Counted from the stretch's first letter, positions 1 to 8,919 are shown. The stretch is 64,000 nucleotides of DNA from an uncultured Alistipes sp. (GCA_947573795.1 CANPHE010000002.1:1-64000); one strand, 5' to 3'. Notes: generated from the letters alone by a model not told the origin. Made by a program: numbers and translations.

Positions 1-26
1 ATACTTGCTGCAAAATGCAAGGCGCA

Positions 27-90
27 GCCTTGCCATCTTCGGCGGCTCGCACCTTTGGTGCGACGCCCCCAGCCGCCGAAGATGATCTTT
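27..90. repeat. GC-rich mosaic intergenic repeat, copy 1 (hairpin form)
   Basis: The stretch at 34-47 (CATCTTCGGCGGCT) is repeated as its exact reverse complement at 71-84. The spacer contains a smaller hairpin (GCACC/GGTGC, 49-61). The same AGCCGCCGAAGATGAT module recurs in other gaps of the window, for example near 4995, 48331 and 53960. It lies upstream of the first gene. No coding potential is seen. Confidence 0.75.
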
Positions 91-171
91 CATAAGACGG
101 GCGCTTAACCAGACTGCAACCAAACATCACACAAAAAAACAGCATACCCCTGCCAATAAGCCGGCTCCGCC

Positions 172-1317
172 ATGTTCACCCTGCGCCAATACCTCACTGC
201 GCTCTCGGACCCCTACGGGCTGACGCGCACGCTGCACGATATCGAGCCGTGCCGCGATGCGGCGGGACGTCCCCTTTTCGCCGCGGGCAACAGCGCCGCG
301 GTGTTCCGGGTACGAATCGACGGACGCCGCTGCGCCCTGCGCTGCTACTTCCGGCCGATGCCCCACCTGCGCGAAATCTACGGCGAGCGGCTGCTCGAAG
401 CCGAACTTTTCCTGCACGACACACCCGTTACGGGCCGTTGGGCCGACGTGGTGCTGTGCGACTGGATCGAAGGCTCCCCGCTGGACGAAGCCGTCACCGA
501 AGCCGCAACCCGCAACGACCGGGCCCGACTCGCACACCTTGCGGCCGCATTCGACCGCTGGGCGGCTCGTACCATCGCCGCACCGTGGGCGCACGGCGAT
601 CTCAAACCCGAAAATCTCATCGTCGCACCCGACGGCGAACTGCGGGCGATCGACTTCGATGCGATGTTCCTGCCCGACTTCGCGGGGCATCCGAGCCCCG
701 AGCTGGGAACGGCCGCCTACCAGCACCCGGCACGCACGGCCCGGGATTTCGACGCACGACTGGACGACTTCCCCGCGGCGCTGATCTCCACGGCCCTGCA
801 TCTGCTGGCGCTCGACCCCACAGCCCATGTTCGCTACGGCGACCGGGACGGTCTGCTGATCGAACCGGCGAACATCCGCAACGATGCCGCCTGGAACGAG
901 GCCCGCGAGCGTTTCAGCCGCACGGGCGATGCCGTGCATTACCGCATCGCAGGGCTGATGACGGCCCCGACCTACCGGTTATTCGGCCTGGCGGAGCTTT
1001 TCGACCACGCCGTGCAACCCGCTCCGGAGCGATCCGCCGAATCCCCGGAGCTCTTCGCCGAAAACGGACTGTGGGGCTATCGCACGCCGCAGCGCATCGT
1101 CGTACCGCCGCTCTACGACTGCGGATTCGAGTTCTCGGAGGGGCTGGCCGCCGTGCGGCTCGGCCGGGAGTGGCATTACATAGATTCGTCGGGCCGCCTG
1201 CGGCTGAGCTGCCCGGAATGCGAGGCCGTGAAACCCTTCCGCGAGGGACGGGCGGAAATTCGCCGCGGCGGACGACGCCTGTGGATCGACCCCTCGGGAC
1301 GGGAGTTTGATATTTAG
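172..1317 (+). CDS. Kinase-like protein with C-terminal WG-type repeats
   Basis: A 381-aa cytoplasmic protein. Residues about 35-230 look like a eukaryote-type Ser/Thr kinase fold. The catalytic loop is HGDLKPEN (H141, D143, K145, N148), and the metal-binding motif reads DFD (161-163) instead of DFG. The glycine-rich/VAIK region is weak: where the invariant lysine should sit the sequence is CALRCY, with arginine. The last 90 residues (NGLWGYRTPQRIVVPP, then FSEGLAAVR) match WG repeats, which are common in Bacteroidetes kinase-like proteins. It is followed by DUF4954, a vWA protein and a second, degenerate kinase-like protein, suggesting one functional locus. The substrate is unknown. Weak activity or a scaffold role are both possible because of the Lys-to-Arg change. 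Confidence 0.7.
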   Translation: MFTLRQYLTALSDPYGLTRTLHDIEPCRDAAGRPLFAAGNSAAVFRVRIDGRRCALRCYFRPMPHLREIYGERLLEAELFLHDTPVTGRWADVVLCDWIEGSPLDEAVTEAATRNDRARLAHLAAAFDRWAARTIAAPWAHGDLKPENLIVAPDGELRAIDFDAMFLPDFAGHPSPELGTAAYQHPARTARDFDARLDDFPAALISTALHLLALDPTAHVRYGDRDGLLIEPANIRNDAAWNEARERFSRTGDAVHYRIAGLMTAPTYRLFGLAELFDHAVQPAPERSAESPELFAENGLWGYRTPQRIVVPPLYDCGFEFSEGLAAVRLGREWHYIDSSGRLRLSCPECEAVKPFREGRAEIRRGGRRLWIDPSGREFDI

Positions 1318-1328
1318 CGGCAAATCGT

Positions 1329-1336
1329 TATATTTG
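1329..1336 (+). promoter_or_regulatory. -7 promoter box for the DUF4954 gene
   Basis: TATATTTG matches the Bacteroidetes primary-sigma -7 consensus TAnnTTTG. It lies 31 bp before the ATG at 1368 and just after the kinase-like gene's stop codon (1315-1317), so the downstream genes need not depend on read-through. Confidence 0.6.
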
Positions 1337-1367
1337 CAACATCATAATCCGATACTTGCAAACAACC

Positions 1368-3098
1368 ATGCTTCCACTCACCCCCTTGAGTTCTGCCCAG
1401 ATCGAAGCCGTCCGTTCCCTCGGTGTCACGGCCGAAGACTGGTCGCAGATTCTCGTATCGGAGGATTTCACCCCCTCCCAATTGCAACAATGCCACCTCG
1501 AAGGACGCGTCGAGATCGCCTCGAACGCCCGCATCGTCCGCTCCCGCGTATGCAACTACCGGATCGGCGAAGGATCGCTCGTCGAAGGCGTCACGGCGCT
1601 CGAATGCCGCCGTCGCAGCTCGTTCGGCAACGGCACGGGCGTCGCGACGATGAACGAATGCGGCGGCCGCACGGTGAAGATCTACGACACGATGTCGGCG
1701 CAAATCGCCTATGTCATGGCCGTCTACCGCCACCGCCCGCAGACCGTCGCCGCTCTCGAACGGATGATCGAGGCATACGCCGAAGAACGCAGCTCCGAAA
1801 TGGGCGAAGTCGGTCGCGACTGCCGCATCGCCGGGGCCCGCTTCATCCGCGAGGTACGCATCGGCGACCGCGTAGAGATCGACGGCGCCTCGGCGCTCCA
1901 GAACGGCACGCTGCGCGACGACGCCCATATCGGCGTGGATGTCAAGGCCTACGACTTCATCGTCTGCGAATCGGCCCGCATCGATAACGGCACGACATTG
2001 GAACGCTGCTTCGTGGGCGAAAGCTGCATCATGGACAAGGGTTTCACGGCCGCCGAATCGCTTTTCTTCGCCAATTCGCACTGCGAGAACGGCGAAGCGG
2101 CTGCGATCTTCGCCGGACCCTATACGGTTTCGCACCACAAATCGTCGCTGCTGATCGCCGGCATGTTCTCCTTCTTCAACGCCGGCAGCGGTTCGAACCA
2201 GAGCAACCACCTCTTCAAGAGCGGAGCCGTGCACCAGTCGGTCCACCTGCGGGGCTGCAAGTTCGCATCGAGCGCCTACATCATGTCCCCGGCACTCGAA
2301 GGAGCCTTCACGATGGTCATGGGACACCACTCCTACCACCACGACACTTCGATCTTCCCCTACTCCTACCTCATCGAGAAGGAGGGGCGGTCGGTGCTCA
2401 TGCCCGGCGCGAATCTCAACAGCTACGGCGCCGTGCGCGATATCGAGAAATGGCCCGCACGCGACCGTCGCAAGCTCAAACGCGACGTCATCAACTTCGA
2501 GGAGTACAACCCCTACGTCGCGGGGGCCATGCTGCGGGCCGTGGATATGCTCCACACGCTCGAAGAACAGGACCCCGACGCTCCGGTCTACACGTATAAT
2601 AAGGTGCAAATCCGCGCGGCAGCGCTCCAGCGCGGCATCAAGCTCTACAACAAAGCCATCGTCGCAGCACTGGGCGCCATGCTCGCCGAAGGCGCTTCGG
2701 CCGAGGGCTACGACGGCAGCGGACGCTGGATCGACCTGGCCGGACAATACATCACGCGCCGCGCCTGCGAGGGTATTCTCGACGCCATAGACCAGGGCGG
2801 GCTCGGATCGCTCGACGCCGTGGACAACCTTTTCCGCGTCTTCGCCGTGCATTATGCCGACTATGCGCACGACTGGGCGCTGGGCGCCTACGCATCCCTG
2901 CTGGGACATATCCCCACGGCGGAGGAGATCGCCGAAGCCGTCGCAGCGGGCCGCAACGCCCACGAGACCATGCGCCGCACGACCGATGCCGACCGCGACC
3001 GCGACTGTTCGCTGGACATGGCCGTAAGCTACGGTCTGGACAGCGACGACGAACAGGATCGCCGCGACGACTATTTCGCCGTGCGCGGACTTCGCTGA
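1368..3098 (+). CDS. DUF4954 family protein (left-handed beta-helix type)
   Basis: 576 aa. Residues about 40-330 show the hexapeptide-like periodicity of a left-handed beta-helix (short I/V-x-x-x-x-x units such as CNYRIGEGSLVEG and VRIGDRVEIDG), as in sugar nucleotidyl- or acyltransferases. The rest is mostly alpha-helical. I recognise it as the Bacteroidetes DUF4954 family; its biochemical role is not established. The ATG at 1368 is preferred to an in-frame TTG 12 bp upstream because it follows a good -7 box. The vWA gene follows after 24 bp, so the two are probably co-transcribed. A sugar- or nucleotide-linked function is only inferred from the fold. Confidence 0.75.
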   Translation: MLPLTPLSSAQIEAVRSLGVTAEDWSQILVSEDFTPSQLQQCHLEGRVEIASNARIVRSRVCNYRIGEGSLVEGVTALECRRRSSFGNGTGVATMNECGGRTVKIYDTMSAQIAYVMAVYRHRPQTVAALERMIEAYAEERSSEMGEVGRDCRIAGARFIREVRIGDRVEIDGASALQNGTLRDDAHIGVDVKAYDFIVCESARIDNGTTLERCFVGESCIMDKGFTAAESLFFANSHCENGEAAAIFAGPYTVSHHKSSLLIAGMFSFFNAGSGSNQSNHLFKSGAVHQSVHLRGCKFASSAYIMSPALEGAFTMVMGHHSYHHDTSIFPYSYLIEKEGRSVLMPGANLNSYGAVRDIEKWPARDRRKLKRDVINFEEYNPYVAGAMLRAVDMLHTLEEQDPDAPVYTYNKVQIRAAALQRGIKLYNKAIVAALGAMLAEGASAEGYDGSGRWIDLAGQYITRRACEGILDAIDQGGLGSLDAVDNLFRVFAVHYADYAHDWALGAYASLLGHIPTAEEIAEAVAAGRNAHETMRRTTDADRDRDCSLDMAVSYGLDSDDEQDRRDDYFAVRGLR

Positions 3099-3122
3099 CG
3101 ATTGATTTAAAACGGTTAACCC

Positions 3123-3980
3123 ATGTACACGCAAAGCATTACGCGCAAACACCGCACGGCCTTCGTGCTGACGATCGACTGCTCGGGATCGATGTCCGAG
3201 ACGATGCGTTTCCGCGGCCGGGAGATGACCAAGGCCGAGGCGGTCGCGGCCGTAACGAACGATCTGCTGTTCGAACTCATCGAGCGGGCGCGCCGCAACG
3301 ACGGCGTGCGCGACTATTACGACCTGGCCGTACTGAGCTATTCGGGCGACGACGAAGTGCGCTCGCTGCTGCCCGGGGGACGCGAAACGATGTCGGTGGC
3401 CGAACTGGCCGCCTCGGAAATGCCCGTGCGGCGCGAGAGCGTCGAATACCGGCTTCCGGACGGCAGCATGGCGATCCGCGAAATCCCCGTCCCGGCCTGG
3501 ATCGCTCCGCAGGCCGCAGGGCAGACACCCATGTGCGAAGCGTTGCGCCGGGCCCGCGACCTGGTGCGTGGCTGGACGGCACGGCCCGAACATGCGGCGA
3601 GTTTCCCGCCCGTCGTTTTCAACATCACCGACGGAGAGGCTACCGACGGCGACGAGGAGGAACTCCGCGCCGTGGCGCAGCAGATACGCAACCTGCGCAC
3701 GAGCGACGGCAACGTACTGCTGATCAACATCCATATCGCATGCGGCGACGAGTCGCAGCCGCTATTTTTCCCGTCGCGGGACGAAGCATGCTACCCGAAT
3801 CGCTATGCGGCACTGCTCTACGACTGTTCGAGCGAGATGCCCGAGGCCTTCGACGCAGCGATCCGCGAGGCCAAAGGTCCCGGGGCCATACCCCCGTTCC
3901 GCGGCATGAGCTACAACGCCTCGGCGGCCGAACTGGTCGCCATGCTCAATATCGGTTCGATCAGCGTAAAAACGGAATAA
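3123..3980 (+). CDS. von Willebrand factor A domain protein
   Basis: 285 aa, no signal peptide, so probably cytoplasmic. The MIDAS motif DCSGSMS is at residues 19-25, and the later metal-site segment TDGEATDG fits a complete vWA domain. Cytoplasmic single-domain vWA proteins of this length resemble TerY, which works with kinases and phosphatases in Ter stress systems; the resemblance is in layout and motif only. The WG-repeat pseudokinase begins 2 bp after this stop, a spacing that implies translational coupling. The likely role is metal-dependent binding of a partner, perhaps one of the flanking kinase-like proteins. Confidence 0.8.
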   Translation: MYTQSITRKHRTAFVLTIDCSGSMSETMRFRGREMTKAEAVAAVTNDLLFELIERARRNDGVRDYYDLAVLSYSGDDEVRSLLPGGRETMSVAELAASEMPVRRESVEYRLPDGSMAIREIPVPAWIAPQAAGQTPMCEALRRARDLVRGWTARPEHAASFPPVVFNITDGEATDGDEEELRAVAQQIRNLRTSDGNVLLINIHIACGDESQPLFFPSRDEACYPNRYAALLYDCSSEMPEAFDAAIREAKGPGAIPPFRGMSYNASAAELVAMLNIGSISVKTE

Positions 3981-3982
3981 CG

Positions 3983-4969
3983 ATGATAGCGACCTTACAC
4001 ACCTTCATGCGGGCACTGCTGACGCCCGATCTCTCGCTGCGCACGCTGTCCGACGCCCGGGTCATCACCGGAAACGACGCGCTTCCCCGGCTGTTGCGCA
4101 CCTCGCGTTTCGTCGAGGCCGAAATCGAGTGGCGGGGCGCCCGCTGGCTGCTCTCCATGCCGCTCACCTCGGCAGCCGTCCCGCATATCGAGCGCGCGGC
4201 CTCCTTCGTACGCCGCCTGACGGCACCCTGGGTGCACGAATACCGCATCCTCAGCGGTGAGATGCGCTGGTACGACGCCGCAGGCACGGAACATGCTACG
4301 GACCTCGTGCTGGAGCGGCTGCCCGAAGGATACGCCTTCGACGAAGCGCTGACCGCTGTTGCGGCCGAGACCCTCCACGGGGCACTCGACCGGCTCCAAG
4401 TCCGACTCCGAGAAGCGGGCATCGCACACAACAACCTCGGCGAAAAGAACCTCCGCTGGTCGGGAGGCGATCTCGTGCCGATACGTTACCACGATCTGAA
4501 GGTCGAAGCCCCGACCGATGCCGACACCGCGGCATTCGGCGAGCTGCACCGGATCGTCGACCGGGCGGCCGTCGCACAACCGCAAACCGTCGGCGACGTA
4601 GCGGCGACATACACGGCTCCGAAACCGCTCGGCGGGCACCGCTGGACCGGCAATCTGTTCGAAGGACTCGTCTGCGTCGAGGACGAAACCGGATTCGGTT
4701 ATGTCGACGCGCAGAACCGGCCGGTGATCCCCTCCCGATACCTGTGGGCCGGGGATTTCCACGAAGGACGCGCCGAAGTGGAGACTCCGACGGGCATGGG
4801 GCTCATCGACCGCGAAGGCCGCTACGTCATCGCACCCGAATACGAGATCGTGGAGTACCGGCCCGCGACGAGTGCCGTATATGTCCGCCGCGACGGACTT
4901 TGGGCGCTGTTCGACTACTCGGGACGGCAGCTCACCGACTTTTCGGAGACGGTGAAACCCGGAGTTTGA
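3983..4969 (+). CDS. WG-repeat pseudokinase
   Basis: 328 aa, with the same plan as the gene at 172: a kinase-like region (about 1-190) followed by WG repeats (about 220-328; GFGYVDAQNRPVIPSRY, then GMGLIDREGRYVIAPEY). The catalytic loop is degenerate. Where the first gene has HGDLKPEN, this has HNNLGEKN (H149-N156), so the catalytic aspartate is Asn151, and the DFD segment is replaced by YHD. No VAIK lysine is visible. It therefore probably binds rather than phosphorylates. It is coupled to the vWA gene. The ATG at 3983 is chosen because it directly follows the vWA stop; the open frame extends further upstream but without plausible codon use. Confidence 0.7.
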   Translation: MIATLHTFMRALLTPDLSLRTLSDARVITGNDALPRLLRTSRFVEAEIEWRGARWLLSMPLTSAAVPHIERAASFVRRLTAPWVHEYRILSGEMRWYDAAGTEHATDLVLERLPEGYAFDEALTAVAAETLHGALDRLQVRLREAGIAHNNLGEKNLRWSGGDLVPIRYHDLKVEAPTDADTAAFGELHRIVDRAAVAQPQTVGDVAATYTAPKPLGGHRWTGNLFEGLVCVEDETGFGYVDAQNRPVIPSRYLWAGDFHEGRAEVETPTGMGLIDREGRYVIAPEYEIVEYRPATSAVYVRRDGLWALFDYSGRQLTDFSETVKPGV

Positions 4970-4980
4970 AATATGCGAAG

Positions 4981-5014
4981 TCTTCAGCGACCGGCCCAGC
5001 CGCCGAAGATGAAA
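4981..5014. repeat. GC-rich mosaic intergenic repeat, copy 2
   Basis: A short copy of the module CGACCGGCCCAGCCGCCGAA followed by GATGA. The same module is at 44108 and 53948. It lies in the 308-bp gap between the WG pseudokinase gene and trxB. Confidence 0.7.
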
Positions 5015-5071
5015 AACGCACCTAAAATTTGACAACCGCACCCAATTTTACACGAATCCCGGATTAAACTC

Positions 5072-5252
5072 CCCGCAATCTTGCGGGTTATACCAGAGCC
5101 CCACCCGAGGGTGGAGCAATACCGAGGACAGAATACGCTCGAAAGAACGACGAGCGGCTATTTCCCTCGAAAACCCCGCTTAGCGGGGCGGCTAAAGGCT
5201 GCAAGACAACAACCGTCCTAAGCGTGTCAACGGGCGAAGAACCGGTGAAGTA
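5072..5252. repeat. Structured intergenic DNA with a diverged copy of repeat family 2
   Basis: The rest of the gap before trxB. It holds a 7-bp hairpin CCCGCAA/TTGCGGG (about 5072-5088), a GC hairpin CCCCGC/GCGGGG (about 5176-5190), and a stretch (about 5192-5252) resembling 61667-61720: GCAAGACAAC, then CGAAGAACC and GGTGAAGT. No ORF or known RNA family is recognised. Confidence 0.45.
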
Positions 5253-5277
5253 AAAATGTAACATAACATTCACAAAT

Positions 5278-6198
5278 ATGGAAGAGGTAAAAGTACTCAT
5301 CATCGGCAGCGGACCTGCCGGATATACCGCAGCGATCTATACGTCGCGCGCCAATCTGCAACCCGTACTCTACGAGGGTATCGAACCGGGCGGCCAGCTC
5401 ACGACGACCACCGACGTGGAGAACTTCCCGGGCTACCCCGACGGTATCGACGGCAACATGCTGATGGCCGACCTGCGGCGTCAGGCCGAGCGTTTCGGCG
5501 CCGATATCCGCACGGGCGTCGTGTCGAACGTCGACCTCTCGTCGCGGCCGTTCCACGTCATCGTGGACGGAGAGAAGGAGATCGTCGCCGAGAGTCTGAT
5601 TATCGCCACGGGCGCTACGGCCAAATACCTGGGTCTGCCCTCCGAGACGAAATTCCGCGGTCAGGGAGTGAGTGCCTGCGCCACGTGCGACGGATTTTTC
5701 TACCGCAAGAAGGACGTGGCCGTGGTCGGCGGCGGCGATACGGCCTGCGAGGAGGCCACCTATCTCGCATCGTTGTGCCGCAAGGTCTACATGATCGTCC
5801 GCAAACCCGCCCTGCGCGCCTCGAAGGCGATGCAGCAGCGCGTCTTCGCCACGCCCAATATCGAAGTGATTTTCGAACACAACACGGCCGAAGTGCTGGG
5901 CGACGAATCGGGCGTAACGGGCGCCCTGCTGCGCGGCAACGACGGTTCGGAGCGGCGGATCGAGATTTCGGGATTCTTCCTCGCCATCGGACACCATCCC
6001 AACACGGAACTCTTCGCCGACCAGCTGGAGCTGGATGCCGAGGGATATATCCGCGTCGAGGGTGCATCGTCGAAGACCTCGGTCGAGGGCGTTTTCGCTG
6101 CGGGCGACGTGAAAGACCCCCACTACCGGCAGGCCATCACGGCAGCAGGATCGGGCTGCGTCGCGGCACTCGACTGCGAGCGGTTTTTGCTGAGATAG
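5278..6198 (+). CDS. trxB: Thioredoxin-disulfide reductase
   Basis: 306 aa, the normal length for low-Mr thioredoxin reductase. It transfers electrons from NADPH through FAD to thioredoxin in the cytoplasm. The FAD Rossmann motif GSGPAGY is at residues 10-16, the redox-active CATC at 134-137, and the NADPH motif GGGDTA follows. The C-terminal FAD motif (GVFAAGDV) is present. The protein is complete and ordinary. The gene stands alone after a 308-bp repeat-bearing gap. Confidence 0.96.
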   Translation: MEEVKVLIIGSGPAGYTAAIYTSRANLQPVLYEGIEPGGQLTTTTDVENFPGYPDGIDGNMLMADLRRQAERFGADIRTGVVSNVDLSSRPFHVIVDGEKEIVAESLIIATGATAKYLGLPSETKFRGQGVSACATCDGFFYRKKDVAVVGGGDTACEEATYLASLCRKVYMIVRKPALRASKAMQQRVFATPNIEVIFEHNTAEVLGDESGVTGALLRGNDGSERRIEISGFFLAIGHHPNTELFADQLELDAEGYIRVEGASSKTSVEGVFAAGDVKDPHYRQAITAAGSGCVAALDCERFLLR

Positions 6199-6221
6199 AA
6201 TCGGTCGTCGGAATGCCCGGC

Positions 6222-6325
6222 TTATAGCCGGGCGCAGTTCGCCGCCACCCCCGGCGGCGGACTGCCTCTCGCCCGAAGGCTCGGGCAGCCTCCGCTGGCG
6301 ACGAACGGCAAAACTTGCCAAACAA
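6222..6325. repeat. GC-rich mosaic intergenic repeat, copy 3
   Basis: Contains GCGCAGTTCGCCGCC, then CAGCCTCCGCTGGC and GCGAAC-like segments. These match the third module of the array near 48565-48640. It fills most of the gap between trxB and ribonuclease Z. Confidence 0.7.
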
Positions 6326-6330
6326 TTATG

Positions 6331-6355
6331 AATTCTTAATTATGAATTCTTAATT
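6331..6355 (+). repeat. Doubled AATTCTTAATT motif upstream of rnz
   Basis: AATTCTTAATT occurs at 6331-6341 and 6345-6355, ending 2 bp before the ATG of rnz. The same 11-mer is found at 9786-9796, 54224-54234 and 61746-61756, each time beside a mosaic repeat. Confidence 0.6.
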
Positions 6356-6357
6356 TT

Positions 6358-7281
6358 ATGAGCTTCTCGGTCACCATACTCGGTTCCTCGTCGGCCAAAC
6401 CGACGCCGCAGCGCCACCCTTCGGCGCAGGTCGTGAACATCCACGAACAGCATTTTCTCGTGGATGCGGGCGAGGGTACCCAGCAGCAGATGATCCGCGC
6501 GGGCATCAACCCGTTGAAGCTCCGCGCCGTATTCGTCTCGCACCTCCACGGCGACCATGTTTACGGACTCTTTCCGTTAATCTCCACGCTGGGGCTTTAC
6601 GGACGTCGCACGCCGCTGAAGGTATTCGCTCCGGCGCCCTTCGGCGAGATGCTCGACGCCCACCTACGCTTTTTCGACAAGGAGCTGCCCTACGCCGTGG
6701 AGTGGTGCGAGGTCGCCACGACGCAGCACGCCCTGCTGCTGGAAAACCGCACGCTGGAGGTATGGAGCATCCCGCTGCGCCACCGCGTTCCCTGCGCCGG
6801 ATTCCTCTTCCGCGAAAAACAACCGCCGTTGAACGTCGACAAGTTCCGCATCGAAAAATACGGCCTTTCGATCGCGCAGATCACGGCAGCGAAACGGGGC
6901 GAGGATATCGTGCTCGACACGGGCGAGACGATCCCCAACGGGGAACTGACCTATCGCCCCTACCGAGCCCGCAGCTACGCCTACCTGTCGGATACGAATT
7001 TCTCGGCCAAAGCCGCCGAACTGGTCCGGGGCGTGGATCTGCTCTACCACGAAGCCACCTACGCCGCCGGGGAACACGCTCTGGCCCGCGACCGGGGGCA
7101 TTCGACGAGCGCCGATGCGGCCAAAGCGGCTTTGCAGGCCGAAGCCGGACGACTCGTCATCGGCCACTACTCGGCCCGTTACAAAGACGAGAACGTGCTG
7201 GTCGAGGAGGCTCGCGCACTTTTTCCCGAAAGCTACCCGGCCATCGAGGGAAGCACTTTCACCATCGAAAAAAAGCAATGA
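6358..7281 (+). CDS. rnz: Ribonuclease Z
   Basis: 307 aa. A metallo-beta-lactamase-fold endonuclease that trims the 3' end of tRNA precursors. The N-terminal LGSSSAKPTPQRHPS segment and the zinc motif HLHGDH (residues 62-67) are diagnostic, and the later aspartate and histidine ligands (LSDTNF, GHYSARY) are present. Length is normal for the short bacterial form. The downstream SpoU gene overlaps its stop by 4 bp (ATGA), giving an RNA-processing pair. Confidence 0.93.
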   Translation: MSFSVTILGSSSAKPTPQRHPSAQVVNIHEQHFLVDAGEGTQQQMIRAGINPLKLRAVFVSHLHGDHVYGLFPLISTLGLYGRRTPLKVFAPAPFGEMLDAHLRFFDKELPYAVEWCEVATTQHALLLENRTLEVWSIPLRHRVPCAGFLFREKQPPLNVDKFRIEKYGLSIAQITAAKRGEDIVLDTGETIPNGELTYRPYRARSYAYLSDTNFSAKAAELVRGVDLLYHEATYAAGEHALARDRGHSTSADAAKAALQAEAGRLVIGHYSARYKDENVLVEEARALFPESYPAIEGSTFTIEKKQ

Positions 7282-8024
7282 CCAAATCCGAAATACAACT
7301 CGTCCGCTCGCTGGCCGACAAACGCGGCCGCACCGAACAGGGCCTCTTCGTCGCCGAGGGCGAAAAGCTCATCGGCGAGCTGCGCGCCTCGCGGTGGCGC
7401 ATCCGTAAAATCTTCGCCCTCGAAGAGGTTTTCGAAGGCCCCGAGGTCGAGACCGTCACCACGCGCGACATGGAACGGCTCTCGCTGCTCAAAACAGCCA
7501 ACAACTCGCTGGCTCTGGTCGAGATACCGCACCGGGACTTCCGGATCGACGACCTCGACGGAAGGCTCTCGATAGCCCTCGACGAGGTGCGCAATCCCGG
7601 GAATCTGGGCACCATCATCCGACTGGCCGACTGGTTCGGCATCCGCGACATCGTATGCTCGGAGGATTCGGCCGACTGCTTCAATCCCAAGGTCATACAG
7701 GCCACGATGGGTGCCATCCTGCGCGTGAGGGTCCACTACACCGATCTGCCGGCCGCTTTGGCCCAGGCCGCGAACCGTGCGATCCCGATCTACGGCACCT
7801 TTCTCGAAGGCGAAAACCTCTACGAGGCACCGCTCACCGAGGCGGGTATCGTCGTGATGGGCAACGAAGGGCACGGCATCTCCGCCGCCACGGCGCGCAG
7901 CGTGACCCGCAAACTCCTCATCCCGCCCTACCCTGCCGACCGGCGCGGCTCCGAATCGCTCAACGTAGCCATGGCGACCGGCATCGTCTGCGCCGAGTTC
8001 CGCCGCCGGGCCACCGCATTATAA
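7278..8024 (+). CDS. TrmH/SpoU family RNA 2'-O-methyltransferase
   Basis: 248 aa. An AdoMet-dependent SPOUT methyltransferase for rRNA or tRNA ribose. Residues about 1-95 form the substrate-binding domain. The three SpoU motifs are clear: NPGNLGTIIRLADWFG, VMGNEGHGIS and ESLNVAMATGI, which form the trefoil-knot AdoMet site. The start is the ATG of the ATGA overlap with rnz. Which nucleotide it modifies cannot be told from sequence. Confidence 0.9.
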   Translation: MTKSEIQLVRSLADKRGRTEQGLFVAEGEKLIGELRASRWRIRKIFALEEVFEGPEVETVTTRDMERLSLLKTANNSLALVEIPHRDFRIDDLDGRLSIALDEVRNPGNLGTIIRLADWFGIRDIVCSEDSADCFNPKVIQATMGAILRVRVHYTDLPAALAQAANRAIPIYGTFLEGENLYEAPLTEAGIVVMGNEGHGISAATARSVTRKLLIPPYPADRRGSESLNVAMATGIVCAEFRRRATAL

Positions 8025-8028
8025 ACCG

Positions 8029-8919
8029 ATGATTCCGATGAAAAAACACCTGATTCTGCTGTCGACGGCCTTGGCCCTCGCAGCCTGCAATTCGAGCGAA
8101 ACGACCTTCGAGAAGGAGGTCGCCGAAGCGGCTGACCGCATCGTCGAATACACCCCCGCCCCGGGACAGTTCGTCAACGAACCGGCGAGCGGATTCCAAC
8201 AGGTCGCAACCCCCGCGGCAGCCGTCGCCTATGCCGAGGAGCGCATCGCCCGGGGGCTCTACGTCTCGCTGGGCAGCTGGGGCGGTTATTTGGTCGCCCG
8301 TTTCGACCGGCCCGTCGTGGCGGGCGCCTGCGAATACGACCTCTGGGTCCGCGGCAATTCGTTCGACGGCTCCTCGGAGCCCGGCGTGGTGTGGGTCATG
8401 GAGGATACGAACCGCAACGGCGAGCCCGACGACCGCTGGTACGAACTCCGCGGCAGCGAATACGACCACTCCGTACGCGATTATGAAATCACCTACTTGC
8501 GCCCCGAAAATCCGTCGGACGATATCCCCTGGAGCGACAACCGCGGCAATACGGGAGTCGTAGCACGCAACAGCCACCACACCCAGGAGAGCTATTTCCC
8601 CGCATGGATCGCCACCGATCGTCTGATCCTGCGCGGCACGCTCCTCCCGGAGAACATCACGCAGAAAGCAGACGGCACCTATGTAATGAACGCATTCGCC
8701 TGGGGATATGCCGACAACGCCTCGACGATCGACCGCTCGCAGGGCGCCAACCGGATGCGGATCGCCGACGCTGTGCGGGAGGACGGCACACCGGCCCGGC
8801 TCGAACGGGTGGATTTCATCAAGGTGCAGACCGGTATCAACGCCGCACGTCCGGATATCGGGGAGATCTCCACCGAGGTCTGCGGCATCGGCTGCTACCG
8901 CAAAGTGACGGAGCAATGA
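8029..8919 (+). CDS. Putative cell-surface lipoprotein
   Basis: 296 aa (293 if the ATG at 8038 is used). The N-terminus has a short basic stretch, a hydrophobic core and the lipobox LAAC, so it is probably a lipoprotein. The body looks like an all-beta surface protein, with conserved-looking stretches (SLGSWGGYLVARFDRPV, SSEPGVVWVMEDTNRNGEPDD, then the GEIS segment) shared by a family usually annotated only as cell surface protein in Bacteroidetes. No catalytic motif is seen. It sits between the SpoU and AlkD-like genes, overlapping the latter by 4 bp; a functional link is not evident. Confidence 0.7.
   Translation: MIPMKKHLILLSTALALAACNSSETTFEKEVAEAADRIVEYTPAPGQFVNEPASGFQQVATPAAAVAYAEERIARGLYVSLGSWGGYLVARFDRPVVAGACEYDLWVRGNSFDGSSEPGVVWVMEDTNRNGEPDDRWYELRGSEYDHSVRDYEITYLRPENPSDDIPWSDNRGNTGVVARNSHHTQESYFPAWIATDRLILRGTLLPENITQKADGTYVMNAFAWGYADNASTIDRSQGANRMRIADAVREDGTPARLERVDFIKVQTGINAARPDIGEISTEVCGIGCYRKVTEQ

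Noticed and set aside
1314..3734. An 806-codon antisense open frame opposite DUF4954 and the vWA gene
   Set aside because: It mirrors the plus-strand genes, which have clear domains and a promoter. The antisense translation has no family features.
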